Notes under the pieces: model-generated
Databases searched by the model: none
Told to the model about the DNA's origin: nothing
What the model saw: only the letters and a program-made list of their open reading frames with translations
Shown: piece after piece, positions 9,587 to 18,193 of the stretch
Layout: each line of letters begins with the position of its first letter
How positions within the stretch are numbered: position 1 is the first letter of the stretch
Position numbers and translations under genes: made by a program
NCBI GenBank assembly: GCA_949494735.1
Contig: CATABD010000007.1
Coordinates: forward strand, 1-58,289
Length of the DNA: 58,289 nt
DNA from: an uncultured Oscillospiraceae bacterium
Lineage (GTDB): Bacteria > Bacillota > Clostridia > Oscillospirales > Oscillospiraceae
Direction: 5' to 3'

Positions 9587-10093
9587 TTACTTTTCCTGCT
9601 GGAAAAAGTTCTGAAACTCCTTCTGCACCAGCCCGCTCTTTTTGGACACGATGAGGGTCACATACCGCCCCTCACGGGTGACTACGGCGTCCTCGGTCAG
9701 GGGGAGCTGTTCCGGGTCGTACTCCTCAAAGGTGCCCTGGCGGGCCTTGATGTGGTCGTGGAGGGACTCCATCAGGGCGGCGGCGTCCCCCTTGTCCTTG
9801 AGCTTGACCACCGCGATCTCCTCCGCCGTCCCGGCGTCGGCGCAGGCGTAGAAGTAGGCCTCCACCTTGCCATAGTCCAGGTCGGAAAGGTAGGTGAAGC
9901 TGTCCGCCCCGTCGGCGTCCCGGCTGGAGCGCTCCACCATCTCGGGGAGGGTGGTGTCCACGTCCATCATGGCCCGGGCCATATCCGCCGGGTCCAGGTC
10001 GGGCCCGGCATCCTCCCCCCCGGCGCAGGCGCACATGGCCAGCAGCGCCAACGCCGCCAGGGTGAGGCCGAGTGTCTGTCTGATTCGTTCCAT
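9587..10093 (-). CDS. DUF4358 domain-containing lipoprotein
   Basis: A 168-residue secreted lipoprotein: hydrophobic signal peptide ending in a lipobox (LLAMCAC), then an acidic mature domain. The body, with a conserved-looking central VVKLKDKGDAAALMESL and the C-terminal VVTREGRYVTLIVS strand, is typical of DUF4358, a family of Clostridia surface lipoproteins of unknown function. It lies 18 bp downstream of the transglutaminase-like gene and shares its operon, so the two may act together at the cell surface. Confidence 0.8.
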   Translation of the reverse strand: MERIRQTLGLTLAALALLAMCACAGGEDAGPDLDPADMARAMMDVDTTLPEMVERSSRDADGADSFTYLSDLDYGKVEAYFYACADAGTAEEIAVVKLKDKGDAAALMESLHDHIKARQGTFEEYDPEQLPLTEDAVVTREGRYVTLIVSKKSGLVQKEFQNFFQQEK

Positions 10094-10111
10094 CTGATTA
10101 CCTCCCGGCGG

Positions 10112-11359
10112 TCAGGGGACAATGGCGTCCCATTGGGTGGCGGGACCGTCGCTGGTGATGATTTTACCGCCGGCGGCGATGCCCCCAACGGGGAAATACT
10201 CCAGCGGCTCATCCGGCCCAACGCCCAGCGCCGCCGGGTCGATATCAAAGGCGGCGGCAATGGCCTGGATGATTTTCCGGCCCTCGGGGGAGGCGGCGTC
10301 AATGCCTTCGGGCTCCTCCTCCACGCTGCGGCTCTCCATCAGCAGGCCCAGGATGTAGCTGTCCCCCTCGCCGGGGTACCAGGCCGCCCGGAAGTAGTAG
10401 CTTTCCTCCAACATGCCGCCCAGCACCTGCTCCAGGCTGCCGGCCAGAAAATCTGCCATGGCCATATCCTGCTCGGAGAGGGCATTTTGGAACTTGAAGA
10501 ACAAAGCGCCGTTCCTGCCGTCCATGGCCTCTTTCAAGGCGGCGGGAACCTCCAGAATGCCCTCCACCTCGATGCCGTTGCGGACGGCGGGGGTGTGCTT
10601 CACGCTCTTGGCCTCGGGCAGCGCGGACTCATCCCAGTTGTGGCCGTTCTTTGCCACCTCGTCGGTCATGTTGAAATTGCCGTACAGCACGCCGTGGGAG
10701 TCGCTGTAGACGTCCACATGGTACCAATCGCCGTCCAGCTGCACCAGATCCCAGGAGTGGTACTCGTTGTGGACGATGTGGCAGTCCATGCCCAGCATGT
10801 TCATGAACAGGCGGAAGGTGGTGGCGTAGCCCACGCACACCGCCGTGCGGCTGGACAGCACGTCGTGGGGGGTGAAAGCGGAGCGGCTCATGCCCGGGCG
10901 GCTGATGACGCTGCGGGAGCCGCGGCCGATGTTTTCCACCAGCCATCTGTAGACGGCTTCCTCTTTCTCATAGCCGTCCATACCGTCCTCAATGACCTGC
11001 TCCAGCACCTCCTCCGCCATGCGCAGGGTGTCCTTGTCCTCCTGGCTGAGGCGGCTGTGGTCGCCGCTTATGTAGGCATCGGAGATGTGGGCGGTGGAGC
11101 GGATCTCGTACTCGCCGCCCACCTTATAGCCGTCCTCCAGATACTGGTTTTCCTGTTTGGCCGCTTCGGCCTGGCGCTCCAGCTCATGGTCGATGTACTC
11201 GCTCATCTTCCGGTTCTGGACGGCGGCCTGGTAGACGTTGAGCCCCAGGCTGGCGATGAGGCAGCAGGAGAGCAGAAGGGCGGCGGCAATTTTGACCGCC
11301 TTTCCGCCCTTGCCGGGGTTCTTGACCGCGGCGCCGGCTGCGTTGGCTTCTGTGTTCAT
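10112..11359 (-). CDS. Membrane-anchored transglutaminase-like protein
   Basis: A 415-residue protein with a single N-terminal membrane anchor (about residues 22-44) and an extracellular transglutaminase-like (cysteine protease fold) domain. The likely triad is Cys175 (RTAVCVGYA), His201 (NEYHSWDLVQL) and Asp216 (WYHVDVYSDS). Such Clostridia proteins may act as peptidases or cross-linking enzymes on surface proteins; the substrate is unknown. An in-frame extension reaches 11593, but the ATG at 11359 has GGAGGGA upstream and gives a clean signal anchor, while the extension reads through the repeat and terminator. A TATGAT promoter element lies about 40 bp upstream. Confidence 0.82.
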   Translation of the reverse strand: MNTEANAAGAAVKNPGKGGKAVKIAAALLLSCCLIASLGLNVYQAAVQNRKMSEYIDHELERQAEAAKQENQYLEDGYKVGGEYEIRSTAHISDAYISGDHSRLSQEDKDTLRMAEEVLEQVIEDGMDGYEKEEAVYRWLVENIGRGSRSVISRPGMSRSAFTPHDVLSSRTAVCVGYATTFRLFMNMLGMDCHIVHNEYHSWDLVQLDGDWYHVDVYSDSHGVLYGNFNMTDEVAKNGHNWDESALPEAKSVKHTPAVRNGIEVEGILEVPAALKEAMDGRNGALFFKFQNALSEQDMAMADFLAGSLEQVLGGMLEESYYFRAAWYPGEGDSYILGLLMESRSVEEEPEGIDAASPEGRKIIQAIAAAFDIDPAALGVGPDEPLEYFPVGGIAAGGKIITSDGPATQWDAIVP

Positions 11360-11399
11360 GGTGCAGGGTCCCTCCATTCCGTCAAAGGATAACAATGGT

Positions 11400-11405
11400 A
11401 TCATA
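11400..11405 (-). promoter_or_regulatory. -10 element for the transglutaminase/DUF4358 operon
   Basis: On the minus strand TGCTATGAT gives an extended -10 (TGnTATGAT) 41 bp before the start. No good -35 is visible at 17 bp, which an extended -10 can tolerate. Confidence 0.5.
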
Positions 11406-11476
11406 GCACAGAATTGCGGACGGCGCCACCGGGAAATTTTGATGTGCGTCAATGGGGATGAAAGACGGGGCAAAAC

Positions 11477-11514
11477 AAAACAGGGCGGCGGGGAAATCCC
11501 CGCCGCCCTGTTTT
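11477..11514 (-). terminator. Intrinsic terminator of the Clp ATPase gene
   Basis: A perfect 17-bp stem (AAAACAGGGCGGCGGGG with its complement, AAAT-type loop) followed by TTTTG on the minus strand. It lies about 80 bp after the clp stop, beyond the palindromic element. Confidence 0.8.
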
Positions 11515-11520
11515 TTGGGC

Positions 11521-11600
11521 GCCGTTTGAAAATTGGCAATATGCCCGGCGGAAAAAGGCCCGCCGCTTGGGCGTGTTGATAATTTTTAGACAAGCCCTAG
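11521..11600. repeat. 80-bp imperfect inverted repeat overlapping the clp stop codon
   Basis: Left arm GTTTGAAAATTGGCAATATG and right arm (minus strand) GTCTAAAAATTATCAACACG face each other around CGGCGG/CCGCCG. The right end, CTAGGGCTTGT on the minus strand, starts with the clp stop codon. Its right arm is closely similar to 29288-29329 and more distantly to 9431-9510. Confidence 0.65.
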
Positions 11601-14161
11601 TCGGTGACAATATTCAGCGTCTCGCCGTCGGCGGACAGCTCCACCCGCGTGACAGGGTCGGCATACCGCTGGATGAGCTTGGCGGCGATGGGGTCCTCCA
11701 GGTCCTTCTGGATCTGGCGGCGCAGGTTCCGGGCCCCGTAGGCGGCGGAGTAGGACTTTTTCACCAGGTAATCCAGCACGCTTTCGTCATAGGTGAAGGC
11801 GATGCCCTTGCCCTTCATCACCCCGTCCAGCTCGGACAGCATGATGCGGGCGATGGCCTTGAAATTATCCTCGGTGAGCTGGTTGAAGTAGACGATCTCG
11901 TCCACCCGGTTGATAAACTCGGGCCGCAGGAAGGCCTCCAGCCCCTTCATGGCCTTCTCCCGGCCCAGCTGGTTGGCGGAGCGGTCAAAGCCCAGGGAGC
12001 CGCCCTTGATATCGCTGCCGGCGTTGGAGGTCATGACGATGACGGTGTTCTCAAAGTTGACCACCTTGCCGTGGGCGTCGGAAATATGGCCGTCGTCCAG
12101 GATTTGCAGCAGCACGTTGAGCACGTCGGGGTGGGCCTTTTCAATCTCGTCGAAGAGTACCACCGTGTATGGCTTGCGGCGGATCTTCTCGGTGAGCTGC
12201 CCCGCGTCGTCATAGCCCACGTACCCCGGGGGGGAGCCGATGATGCGGGAGACGGAGTGCTTCTCCATAAATTCGCTCATGTCCAGCCGGATAAGGGACT
12301 CAGGGGAGGCAAACAGGTCGGCGGCCAGCTGCTTGACAAGCTCCGTCTTGCCCACGCCGGTGGAGCCCACGAAGATGAAGGAGACGGGCTTGTGCTTGGC
12401 GGCAATGCCCACCCGGCCCCGGCGGATGGCGTTGGACACGGCGTTCACCGCCTCGTCCTGGCCCACGATGTGTTCCTTGAGGCGCTCGTCCAGCTTGGCC
12501 AGCCGCTCAAACTCCTGCTCCTGGATGGAGGAGGCGGGGATCTTGGTCCACAGTTCGATGACCCTGGCCAGATGGGCGGCGGTCAGCGGGGGATTGCCCT
12601 TGGCGGCCAGAATGTCCCGCTCCCCGGTGAGCTGGGCCTGCCTGCTCTTCAGCTCGGCCAGGCGCTGGTAGGCTTTGTCGTTGGCGGCGGCCTGTATGTC
12701 CTGCTTCTCACAGCTGACGGCAGCCAGTTTTTTGGCAAGCTCGCCAATCTGTTCCCGGCGGCCCGCCTGGCGCTCCTGGAAGGCGGGGTCGTCCCGGTTG
12801 GGGGCCTCGGCGTCGTCCCGGCTCACCGCCATCTCCAGGGTGTCCCGCTGGCGCTGGAGCTTCTGTTCCTGCTTTTGCAGCTCCTGGAGCTTGGGGTCGT
12901 TCTGGGCCCCGGTGGAGGCCAGGACCACCTCCATCTCCTTGGCGTAGTCGGCCAGCTCCTTGTCGATTTCGGCCAGCCTGGCCAGGTCCTTGTTGTGGAG
13001 GTTCACGTCGGACGACGCCTCGTCGATCAGGTCGATGGCCTTGTCGGGCAGGTAACGGTCGGTGATGTACCGCTCGCTCATCACCACCGCCTGGCGGCAG
13101 ATGTCCGGGCTGATGGCCACGTGGTGGAAGGATTCATAGTAGGGGGCGATGCCCTTCAAAATTTCCACCGAGTCGTCGATGGAGGGCTCCTCCACGATGA
13201 CGGGCTGGAAGCGGCGCTCCAGGGCGGAGTCCTTTTCGATGTACTTGCGGTACTCGGTGAGGGTGGTGGCGCCGATCACCTGGATCTCGCCCCGGCTCAG
13301 GGCGGGCTTGAGGATGTTGGCGGCGTTCATGGAGCCCTCCGCGTCCCCCGCGCCCACAATGGAGTGCACCTCGTCGATGACCAGGATGATGTTGCCCAGC
13401 TTCTTCACCTCGTCGATGAGGCCCTTCATGCGGCTCTCAAACTGGCCGCGGAACTGGGTGCCCGCCACCAGGGCGGTGAGGTCCAGCAGGTAGACCTCCT
13501 TGTCCAGCAGCTTGTAGGGCACGTCCCGGTCATAGATGCGCTGGGCCAGCCCCTCGGCAATGGCGGTCTTGCCCACGCCGGGGTCGCCGATGAGGCAGGG
13601 GTTGTTCTTCTGCCGCCGGTTGAGGATCTGGATGGTGCGCTCAATCTCGTTGGCGCGGCCCACAATGCGGTCCAGCTTGCCCTCGTGGGCCTTGCGGGTG
13701 AGGGAGATGCAGTAGTTTTCCAGGAATTTGCGCTTGGGGGCCTGGGACCGTTCCGTTTTGGCGGCGGTCTTGTCCTCCTTGGCGGCGCCCCCGCGCTGCA
13801 TGGGGTCCCGGTCGGGCGCGCTGTCCGACTGGCCGCCGAACAGCTTGCTCAGGAAGGGGAAGGTGGCGGTGCGCCCCTCGTCCTCCTCGCCGTCGCCGTC
13901 CTGGCCGTCGTCCTGGCCCTCGGCGGCCAGCCCGTCCGGCTCCTCCGCCCCGCCGAAGGCGGACATCATCTCGGTGGAAATGGACTCCAGATCCTCGTCG
14001 GATATGCCCATTTTCTTCATCATATCGTCCACCGGCTTGATGCCCAGCTCCCGGGCGCACTTCAGGCACAAACCCTCGTTTTTAGCCTCGTTATTCTCAA
14101 TTTTGGTGATAAAGATCACCGCCACGTTTTTTTTGCAGCGGGTACACAGAGTGGGATGCAT
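11597..14161 (-). CDS. Clp ATPase with N-terminal zinc finger (ClpE/ClpC-like)
   Basis: An 854-residue AAA+ unfoldase for the ClpP protease. Instead of the usual Clp N-domain it begins with a CxxC...CxxC zinc finger (Cys6, Cys9, Cys32, Cys35), as in ClpE. An acidic low-complexity linker follows. The first AAA module has a P-loop with Lys198, then a long coiled middle domain (about 390-500), then the second AAA module with a P-loop at Lys605 and the ClpP-docking loop GGSLGFD at about 721-727. It is longer than B. subtilis ClpE because of the middle domain. A stand-alone gene with its own promoter; role likely protein quality control under stress. Confidence 0.9.
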   Translation of the reverse strand: MHPTLCTRCKKNVAVIFITKIENNEAKNEGLCLKCARELGIKPVDDMMKKMGISDEDLESISTEMMSAFGGAEEPDGLAAEGQDDGQDGDGEEDEGRTATFPFLSKLFGGQSDSAPDRDPMQRGGAAKEDKTAAKTERSQAPKRKFLENYCISLTRKAHEGKLDRIVGRANEIERTIQILNRRQKNNPCLIGDPGVGKTAIAEGLAQRIYDRDVPYKLLDKEVYLLDLTALVAGTQFRGQFESRMKGLIDEVKKLGNIILVIDEVHSIVGAGDAEGSMNAANILKPALSRGEIQVIGATTLTEYRKYIEKDSALERRFQPVIVEEPSIDDSVEILKGIAPYYESFHHVAISPDICRQAVVMSERYITDRYLPDKAIDLIDEASSDVNLHNKDLARLAEIDKELADYAKEMEVVLASTGAQNDPKLQELQKQEQKLQRQRDTLEMAVSRDDAEAPNRDDPAFQERQAGRREQIGELAKKLAAVSCEKQDIQAAANDKAYQRLAELKSRQAQLTGERDILAAKGNPPLTAAHLARVIELWTKIPASSIQEQEFERLAKLDERLKEHIVGQDEAVNAVSNAIRRGRVGIAAKHKPVSFIFVGSTGVGKTELVKQLAADLFASPESLIRLDMSEFMEKHSVSRIIGSPPGYVGYDDAGQLTEKIRRKPYTVVLFDEIEKAHPDVLNVLLQILDDGHISDAHGKVVNFENTVIVMTSNAGSDIKGGSLGFDRSANQLGREKAMKGLEAFLRPEFINRVDEIVYFNQLTEDNFKAIARIMLSELDGVMKGKGIAFTYDESVLDYLVKKSYSAAYGARNLRRQIQKDLEDPIAAKLIQRYADPVTRVELSADGETLNIVTD

Positions 14162-14179
14162 GATGCCGCTCCTTTCAGG

Positions 14180-14193
14180 GAGAACAAGTTCTC
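14180..14193. promoter_or_regulatory. Palindrome GAGAACAAGTTCTC between promoter and clp start
   Basis: A perfect 6+6 inverted repeat with a 2-base centre, 19 bp upstream of the clp ATG and downstream of its promoter. It could be a repressor operator. It does not match the CtsR direct repeat, and it is 2 bp shorter in the centre than a Gram-positive LexA box. Confidence 0.4.
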
Positions 14194-14218
14194 GCGTTCT
14201 TAATCGCAGTTTGGCAGT

Positions 14219-14247
14219 ACCATATCAGATAAATATGAACACGTCAT
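14219..14247 (-). promoter_or_regulatory. SigA-type promoter of the Clp ATPase gene
   Basis: On the minus strand ATGACG (14247-14242), a 17-bp spacer, and TATGGT (14224-14219), four of six matches in each box. The predicted start of transcription is about 50 bp upstream of the clp ATG. Confidence 0.5.
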
Positions 14248-14314
14248 GAATTTTAGAGTGGTAATTTTCCCGCGCCAAGGGAAATGGGCCGCATTTTTGG
14301 GAAAGGCCGGAAGG

Positions 14315-14995
14315 TCAGGCGGGCAGCCCGCTGAGCAGTTCCCAAAGCCTGTCCACGGTGAACAGGGACAGCACGGGGGTTTCCGGCGGGACGGGGATCA
14401 GGCCGGCCAGCTGGCCCAGCCACACCAGCACCACAGCCAGCAGCCCGCCCTTTACCAGTCCGGCAATGAGCCCTCCCGCCGTGTTCACCTGGGACAGGAT
14501 GGGCAGCTGGAAGGCCAGATCCAGGGCGTGGCTGGCCAAAAACCAGATGAGCAGGATGGCAAGGAAGCTGCCGCCGAACAGCAGGGCCCGGGCGATGGCC
14601 TGGGACAGGTAGCCCGCCAGGGCGTCCAGCGGGGACAGGGGGCCGTGGCCCACCTCATCATTGGCCACCCCCTGCTCCAGAAAGTCGGAAAAGCCCTCGA
14701 ACAGCCCCTTTTCCTGGATGGAGGCCACCAGCTCGTCCACCGTATAACCCTCCTCCGGGTTGGACGGGACGGGCTCCGCGTCCGCCCCCCGGATGGTCTG
14801 GGTGACGATGGGCCGGAGTATGCCGCCCACAGGGACATAAAACTGGTCGGACAGAAACTGGGCGCAGAAGAAGGCCACGAATACCGCCGCCAGCCCGCAC
14901 AGGGACAGCACCAGCCCCTTGGCCGCCCCCCGCCAGGCGAACAGCGCCAGCAGGGCGATGATCGCCAGGTCGAATATGTATGCTTCCATTTCCAC
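14315..14995 (-). CDS. CvpA family membrane protein
   Basis: A 226-residue integral membrane protein with four to five hydrophobic segments, beginning with the CvpA-type FDLAIIALLALFAWRGAAKG stretch (small repeat-forming residues after the first helix). CvpA proteins are linked to colicin V production in E. coli, but their role in Firmicutes is not settled; envelope functions have been suggested. It lies 39 bp downstream of the DUF5711 gene and is the last gene of the minus-strand run, with no clear terminator after it. Confidence 0.82.
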   Translation of the reverse strand: MEMEAYIFDLAIIALLALFAWRGAAKGLVLSLCGLAAVFVAFFCAQFLSDQFYVPVGGILRPIVTQTIRGADAEPVPSNPEEGYTVDELVASIQEKGLFEGFSDFLEQGVANDEVGHGPLSPLDALAGYLSQAIARALLFGGSFLAILLIWFLASHALDLAFQLPILSQVNTAGGLIAGLVKGGLLAVVLVWLGQLAGLIPVPPETPVLSLFTVDRLWELLSGLPA

Positions 14996-15034
14996 AGCAC
15001 GCTCCTTTTCCCAGGCCCCCGGCGGGAAGCGGTG

Positions 15035-16264
15035 TCAAGGGATATAGAATCCGGCGCTGTCCGCCGAGATGAGGATAGCCGAGCCGTCCGGCATGAGCAG
15101 TACCGTCCGGGCGCCCTGGGTGCCCTCCAGGGTGTCGTACAGCTCCAGCTGGTCGGTGTAGATGTCCAGCCGGTCGCCGGTGAGCACGGCCAGATACCGT
15201 CCGGCGGCGGATATGGACATCACCTGCTCGTTGAGCTCCAGAATGCGGCGCTGGCCCTGGCTGTCCACCACCCACAGCTCCGCCTGGCTGCCCGCCCGGA
15301 ACTTGCCCAGCAGGGCGGCGGCAAAGCCGTCCCCGCTGAGGGTGTACCGGCGCAGGTGCTTGTCCGCCCAGCTGACGCCGGAGGAACGGCCGTCGTGGCC
15401 GGTGACGGTGAGCCCCCGGTCGGCCAGGGACCACACGGCCCCGGCCGTGTGCCGGGTTTCCAGCACCACGCCGCCCCCCAGGCGGCAGGTGAAGTCGGGC
15501 TTGTATTCGCCGCTGGCGTAGGTCATGTCGTACAGCTCAAGGCTGGTGGTGAAGGCGCCGTCGGACTGGCCCACGGTGAGTATGCCCAGGGTGTGCCCGT
15601 CGTCGGACAGGGCCGCGTCCATGACAAAGGCGGAGGACAGGTCAATGCGCATGACGGGGGAATAGGAGGCGTCGTACACCGTCACCGTCCCCCGGTAGCC
15701 GCTGGCCTGGGTGACCACGGTGAGCTGGCCGTTTTTGTTCAGCCGGGCGGACAGGATGGATTCCAGCCCCTCCGCCGCCCACACCAGGGAGCGCTGGCCC
15801 AGCACATAGAGCTCGGAGCCCCCCGCGTCGTACACCACGGCCAGGGAGCCGTTGGTGTTCACCACCGGGTTTTCCATGCCGGCGGACTGGTTGATGTACT
15901 GGGCGCCGCTGCCGGAGTAGAGGGAGATGGCGTTGCGGGAGCACACCAGCAGGTCCCCGTCCAGCACGGCAAAGGTGTCGGTGAGTTCGCCGCCATAGGG
16001 GAAGGACTCCGCCCTGCCGCTGTCGCTGCGGATGAGGGAGCGGTAGTGGAACCAGCGCTTTACGCTGTCCACGTTCAGTCTGTCCCGGAAGGCCACCGCC
16101 CCCACCAGCCCCACGGCCACCGCCAGCACCACCAGCGTGGCCGCCAGCCGCACCAGGAACCGGGGCAGCTTGCGCCTGGGCTTGGGGGAGGGGTCCGCCT
16201 CCGGCTGCCTGGCGCTGGGGTTCAGGGGCTGGATTTTCGGTTTTTGCCGGTTTTGCTCGTTCAT
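15035..16264 (-). CDS. DUF5711 family protein (membrane-anchored beta-propeller)
   Basis: A 409-residue protein: Pro- and charge-rich cytosolic tail (1-35), one membrane helix (about 36-59), and a long extracytoplasmic region of repeated beta strands of WD/PQQ style (for example TLGILTVGQSDGAFTTSLEL), typical of DUF5711. Function unknown. The chosen ATG at 16264 has AAGGGAG six bases upstream; an in-frame extension of 22 codons lacks a ribosome site. The gene upstream is truA; the 159-bp repeat array lies between them. cvpA follows. Confidence 0.8.
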   Translation of the reverse strand: MNEQNRQKPKIQPLNPSARQPEADPSPKPRRKLPRFLVRLAATLVVLAVAVGLVGAVAFRDRLNVDSVKRWFHYRSLIRSDSGRAESFPYGGELTDTFAVLDGDLLVCSRNAISLYSGSGAQYINQSAGMENPVVNTNGSLAVVYDAGGSELYVLGQRSLVWAAEGLESILSARLNKNGQLTVVTQASGYRGTVTVYDASYSPVMRIDLSSAFVMDAALSDDGHTLGILTVGQSDGAFTTSLELYDMTYASGEYKPDFTCRLGGGVVLETRHTAGAVWSLADRGLTVTGHDGRSSGVSWADKHLRRYTLSGDGFAAALLGKFRAGSQAELWVVDSQGQRRILELNEQVMSISAAGRYLAVLTGDRLDIYTDQLELYDTLEGTQGARTVLLMPDGSAILISADSAGFYIP

Positions 16265-16628
16265 AAAAACTCCCTTGCCACAGGATGCGTTCGAGATGTG
16301 AAACAGGCGCTTAGAGCACGTCTTCCTCATACCACAGGTTGGTCATATACAGCCCGTCCGGCGGGATTCAAGCAGCCGGGCGGAAATGGATTCCGCCTCG
16401 GCTGCGCCGCTTCGCGGCGGGCCTGCTTGCGCAGGCTTACCGCGCCGCCGAAAAACACAGGCCGATTGCTTAGAGCACGTCTTCCTCATACCACAGGTTG
16501 GTCATATACAGCCCGTCCGGCGGGATTCAAGCAGCCGGGCGGAAATGGATTCCGCCTCGGCTGCGCCGCTTCGCGGCGGGCCTGCTTGCGCAGGCTTACC
16601 GCGCCGCCGAAAAACACAGGCCGATTGC
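16265..16628. other. Intergenic stretch between truA and the DUF5711 gene
   Basis: 364 bp without a gene of its own. It holds the two 159-bp repeat copies (16311-16628) and a 46-bp segment with the DUF5711 ribosome site. No promoter is evident, so DUF5711 and cvpA are probably transcribed through the array from truA. Confidence 0.7.
16311..16628. repeat. Two tandem identical 159-bp units carrying the truA 3' end
   Basis: Unit 1 is 16311-16469 and unit 2 is 16470-16628, with no differences seen. Each consists of 54 bp identical to the last codons and stop of truA (16629-16682) plus about 105 bp of hairpin-rich sequence. Within that, three stems are visible: GGCGGAA/TTCCGCC, GCGCCGC/GCGGCG and GCCTGC/GCAGGC. 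The truA tail MTNLWYEEDVL plus stop is therefore encoded three times in a row. The unit length is a multiple of three. Confidence 0.9.
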
Positions 16629-17384
16629 TTAGAGCACGTCTTCCTCATACCACAGGTTGGTCATATACAGCCCGTCCGGCGGCGCGGTGGGGCCCGCCAG
16701 CGTGCGGTTGCGGGATTCCAGAATCGCGGGGATCTCCGCCGGGTCCAGCTTGCCCTCGGCGGCATAGATGCAGGTGCCTACCATGGCCCGCACCATGTTG
16801 TAGAGGAAGCCGTCGGCGCACACCCGGCACTCGATGACGGTCCCGCGCCGCCGTATGTCAAAGTAGTGGACGGTGCGCACGGTGGTGCGGGTCGCGGTGC
16901 CCACGCTGCGCACCGCGGCGAAGTCATGGGTGCCCACAAACTGCCGCGCCGCATCCGCCATGATCCCCTCGTCCAGCGGCCTGGAGTAGAACCACACCCG
17001 GTTGACGAAAAAGGGATCCCGGATGCGGGAGTTGTAGATTTTATAGGTGTATTCCTTCTTCAAACAGGAGCCGATGGCGTTGAACCCGTCCGGCACCACC
17101 GTGGCCCTGCGCACCGAGATATCGTCGGGCAGGCGGGTGTTCACCGCCAGGGGGAGCCGCTCCACGGGGATGCCGGAGGTGGTGCGGAAATTGGCCACGT
17201 ACACCTGGGCGTGGACCCCCGCGTCGGTGCGGCCCGCGCCGGTAACCTTCACCGGGTGGCACACCACCGAGGCCAGGGCTTTCTCCAAGGTCTCCGCCAC
17301 GGACACGGCGTTTTTCTGCACCTGCCAGCCGTGGTAGGCGGTGCCGGTGTAGCTCAGGGCCAGGGCGATATTGCGTTTCTCCAT
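16629..17384 (-). CDS. truA: tRNA pseudouridine synthase A
   Basis: A 251-residue enzyme converting U38-U40 of the tRNA anticodon arm to pseudouridine. The catalytic aspartate is in the TGAGRTDAGVHA motif (about residues 50-61), and the DGFLYNMVRAMVGT motif near residues 187-200 is also typical. The chosen ATG at 17384 lies 2 bp downstream of the ecfT stop; an upstream in-frame extension runs inside ecfT and is rejected. The gene is intact despite the tandem array immediately after its stop, because each array unit repeats the truA tail. Confidence 0.95.
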   Translation of the reverse strand: MEKRNIALALSYTGTAYHGWQVQKNAVSVAETLEKALASVVCHPVKVTGAGRTDAGVHAQVYVANFRTTSGIPVERLPLAVNTRLPDDISVRRATVVPDGFNAIGSCLKKEYTYKIYNSRIRDPFFVNRVWFYSRPLDEGIMADAARQFVGTHDFAAVRSVGTATRTTVRTVHYFDIRRRGTVIECRVCADGFLYNMVRAMVGTCIYAAEGKLDPAEIPAILESRNRTLAGPTAPPDGLYMTNLWYEEDVL

Positions 17385-17386
17385 CG

Positions 17387-18193
17387 TCACAGCCCCCAAT
17401 GGCCCATCACGCCGATGAGCACCGCCAGCGCCAGGGCGCCCAGGATGAAGAGCACATCGCCGGGCCGGTAGTGGAGCTGCTTCATCCGGGTCCGGCCCTC
17501 GCCGCCGTGGTAGCAGCGGCACTCCATGGCGGTGGCCAGCTCGTCCGCCCGCCGGAAGGCGGAGATGAACAGCGGCACCAGCAGCGGGATGAGCGCCTTG
17601 GCCCGCTGGATCAGGTTCCCGGAGTCAAAGTCCGCGCCCCGGGCCCGCTGGGCGGACATGATCTTATCCGTCTCCTCAATAAGGGTGGGGATGAAGCGCA
17701 GGGCGATGGACATCATCATAGCCAGCTCATGGACGGGGACGCGGAGCTTTTTCAGCGGCCCCAGCAGGGACTCCAGCCCGTCGGTGAGGGCCAGGGGGGA
17801 GGTGGTGTAGGTGAGCAGGAAGGTGCAGGTGATGAGCATGATGATGCGGACCACCATAAAAAAGGCGTGGACAATGCCTTCGCGGGTGATGGTGAAGATC
17901 CAGAAGGACGCCAGGGCCTCGCCGGGGGTGTAGAAGATGTTGAGCACGGCGGTGAACACCAGGATAAACACCACCGGCTTGAGCCCCCGCAGCAGGGCCT
18001 TCGGCTTGACGGTGGACACCTTCACCACAGCCGCCAGGGCCAGGAACAAAACGGCGTAGGTGACAAACCACTGGCCCAAAAACAGGGCTACGATGTAGCA
18101 GATCATGGCGATCAGCTTGGCCCGTGGGTCCAGGCGGTGGATGGGGGAGTCCCCTGGGAAGTACTGGCCCAGGGTGATGTCGCGCAGGGCCAT
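17387..18193 (-). CDS. ecfT: Energy-coupling factor transporter transmembrane protein EcfT
   Basis: The 268-residue membrane scaffold of an ECF-type vitamin/cofactor importer, linking ATPases EcfA1 and EcfA2 to interchangeable S components. It has several membrane helices, and the two cytosolic coupling helices are recognisable by AQRARGADFDSG and AMECRCYHGG. The ATG at 18193 overlaps the ecfA2 stop (TGATG); a GTG one codon earlier is also possible. No S component is encoded nearby, as expected for a shared (group II) ECF module. Confidence 0.93.
   Translation of the reverse strand: MALRDITLGQYFPGDSPIHRLDPRAKLIAMICYIVALFLGQWFVTYAVLFLALAAVVKVSTVKPKALLRGLKPVVFILVFTAVLNIFYTPGEALASFWIFTITREGIVHAFFMVVRIIMLITCTFLLTYTTSPLALTDGLESLLGPLKKLRVPVHELAMMMSIALRFIPTLIEETDKIMSAQRARGADFDSGNLIQRAKALIPLLVPLFISAFRRADELATAMECRCYHGGEGRTRMKQLHYRPGDVLFILGALALAVLIGVMGHWGL

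Noticed and set aside
10112-11593. Longer transglutaminase-like protein starting at 11593
   Set aside because: The extra 78 codons read through the palindromic element and the terminator; a good ribosome site and signal anchor start at 11359.
14180-14193. LexA (SOS) box upstream of clp
   Set aside because: The Gram-positive box is GAAC-N4-GTTC; here the centre is two bases, so the spacing is wrong.
11567-14203. An 878-codon plus-strand frame over the clp gene
   Set aside because: Low-complexity Val/Gly/His-rich translation with no motif; the minus strand is a clear Clp ATPase.
16311-16682. CRISPR array
   Set aside because: Only two to three units, no short repeat/unique spacer alternation, no cas genes, and the repeated part is a gene end.
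14246-16837. An 863-codon plus-strand frame across cvpA and DUF5711
   Set aside because: Shadow frame; its internal protein repeat only reflects the 159-bp DNA repeats.
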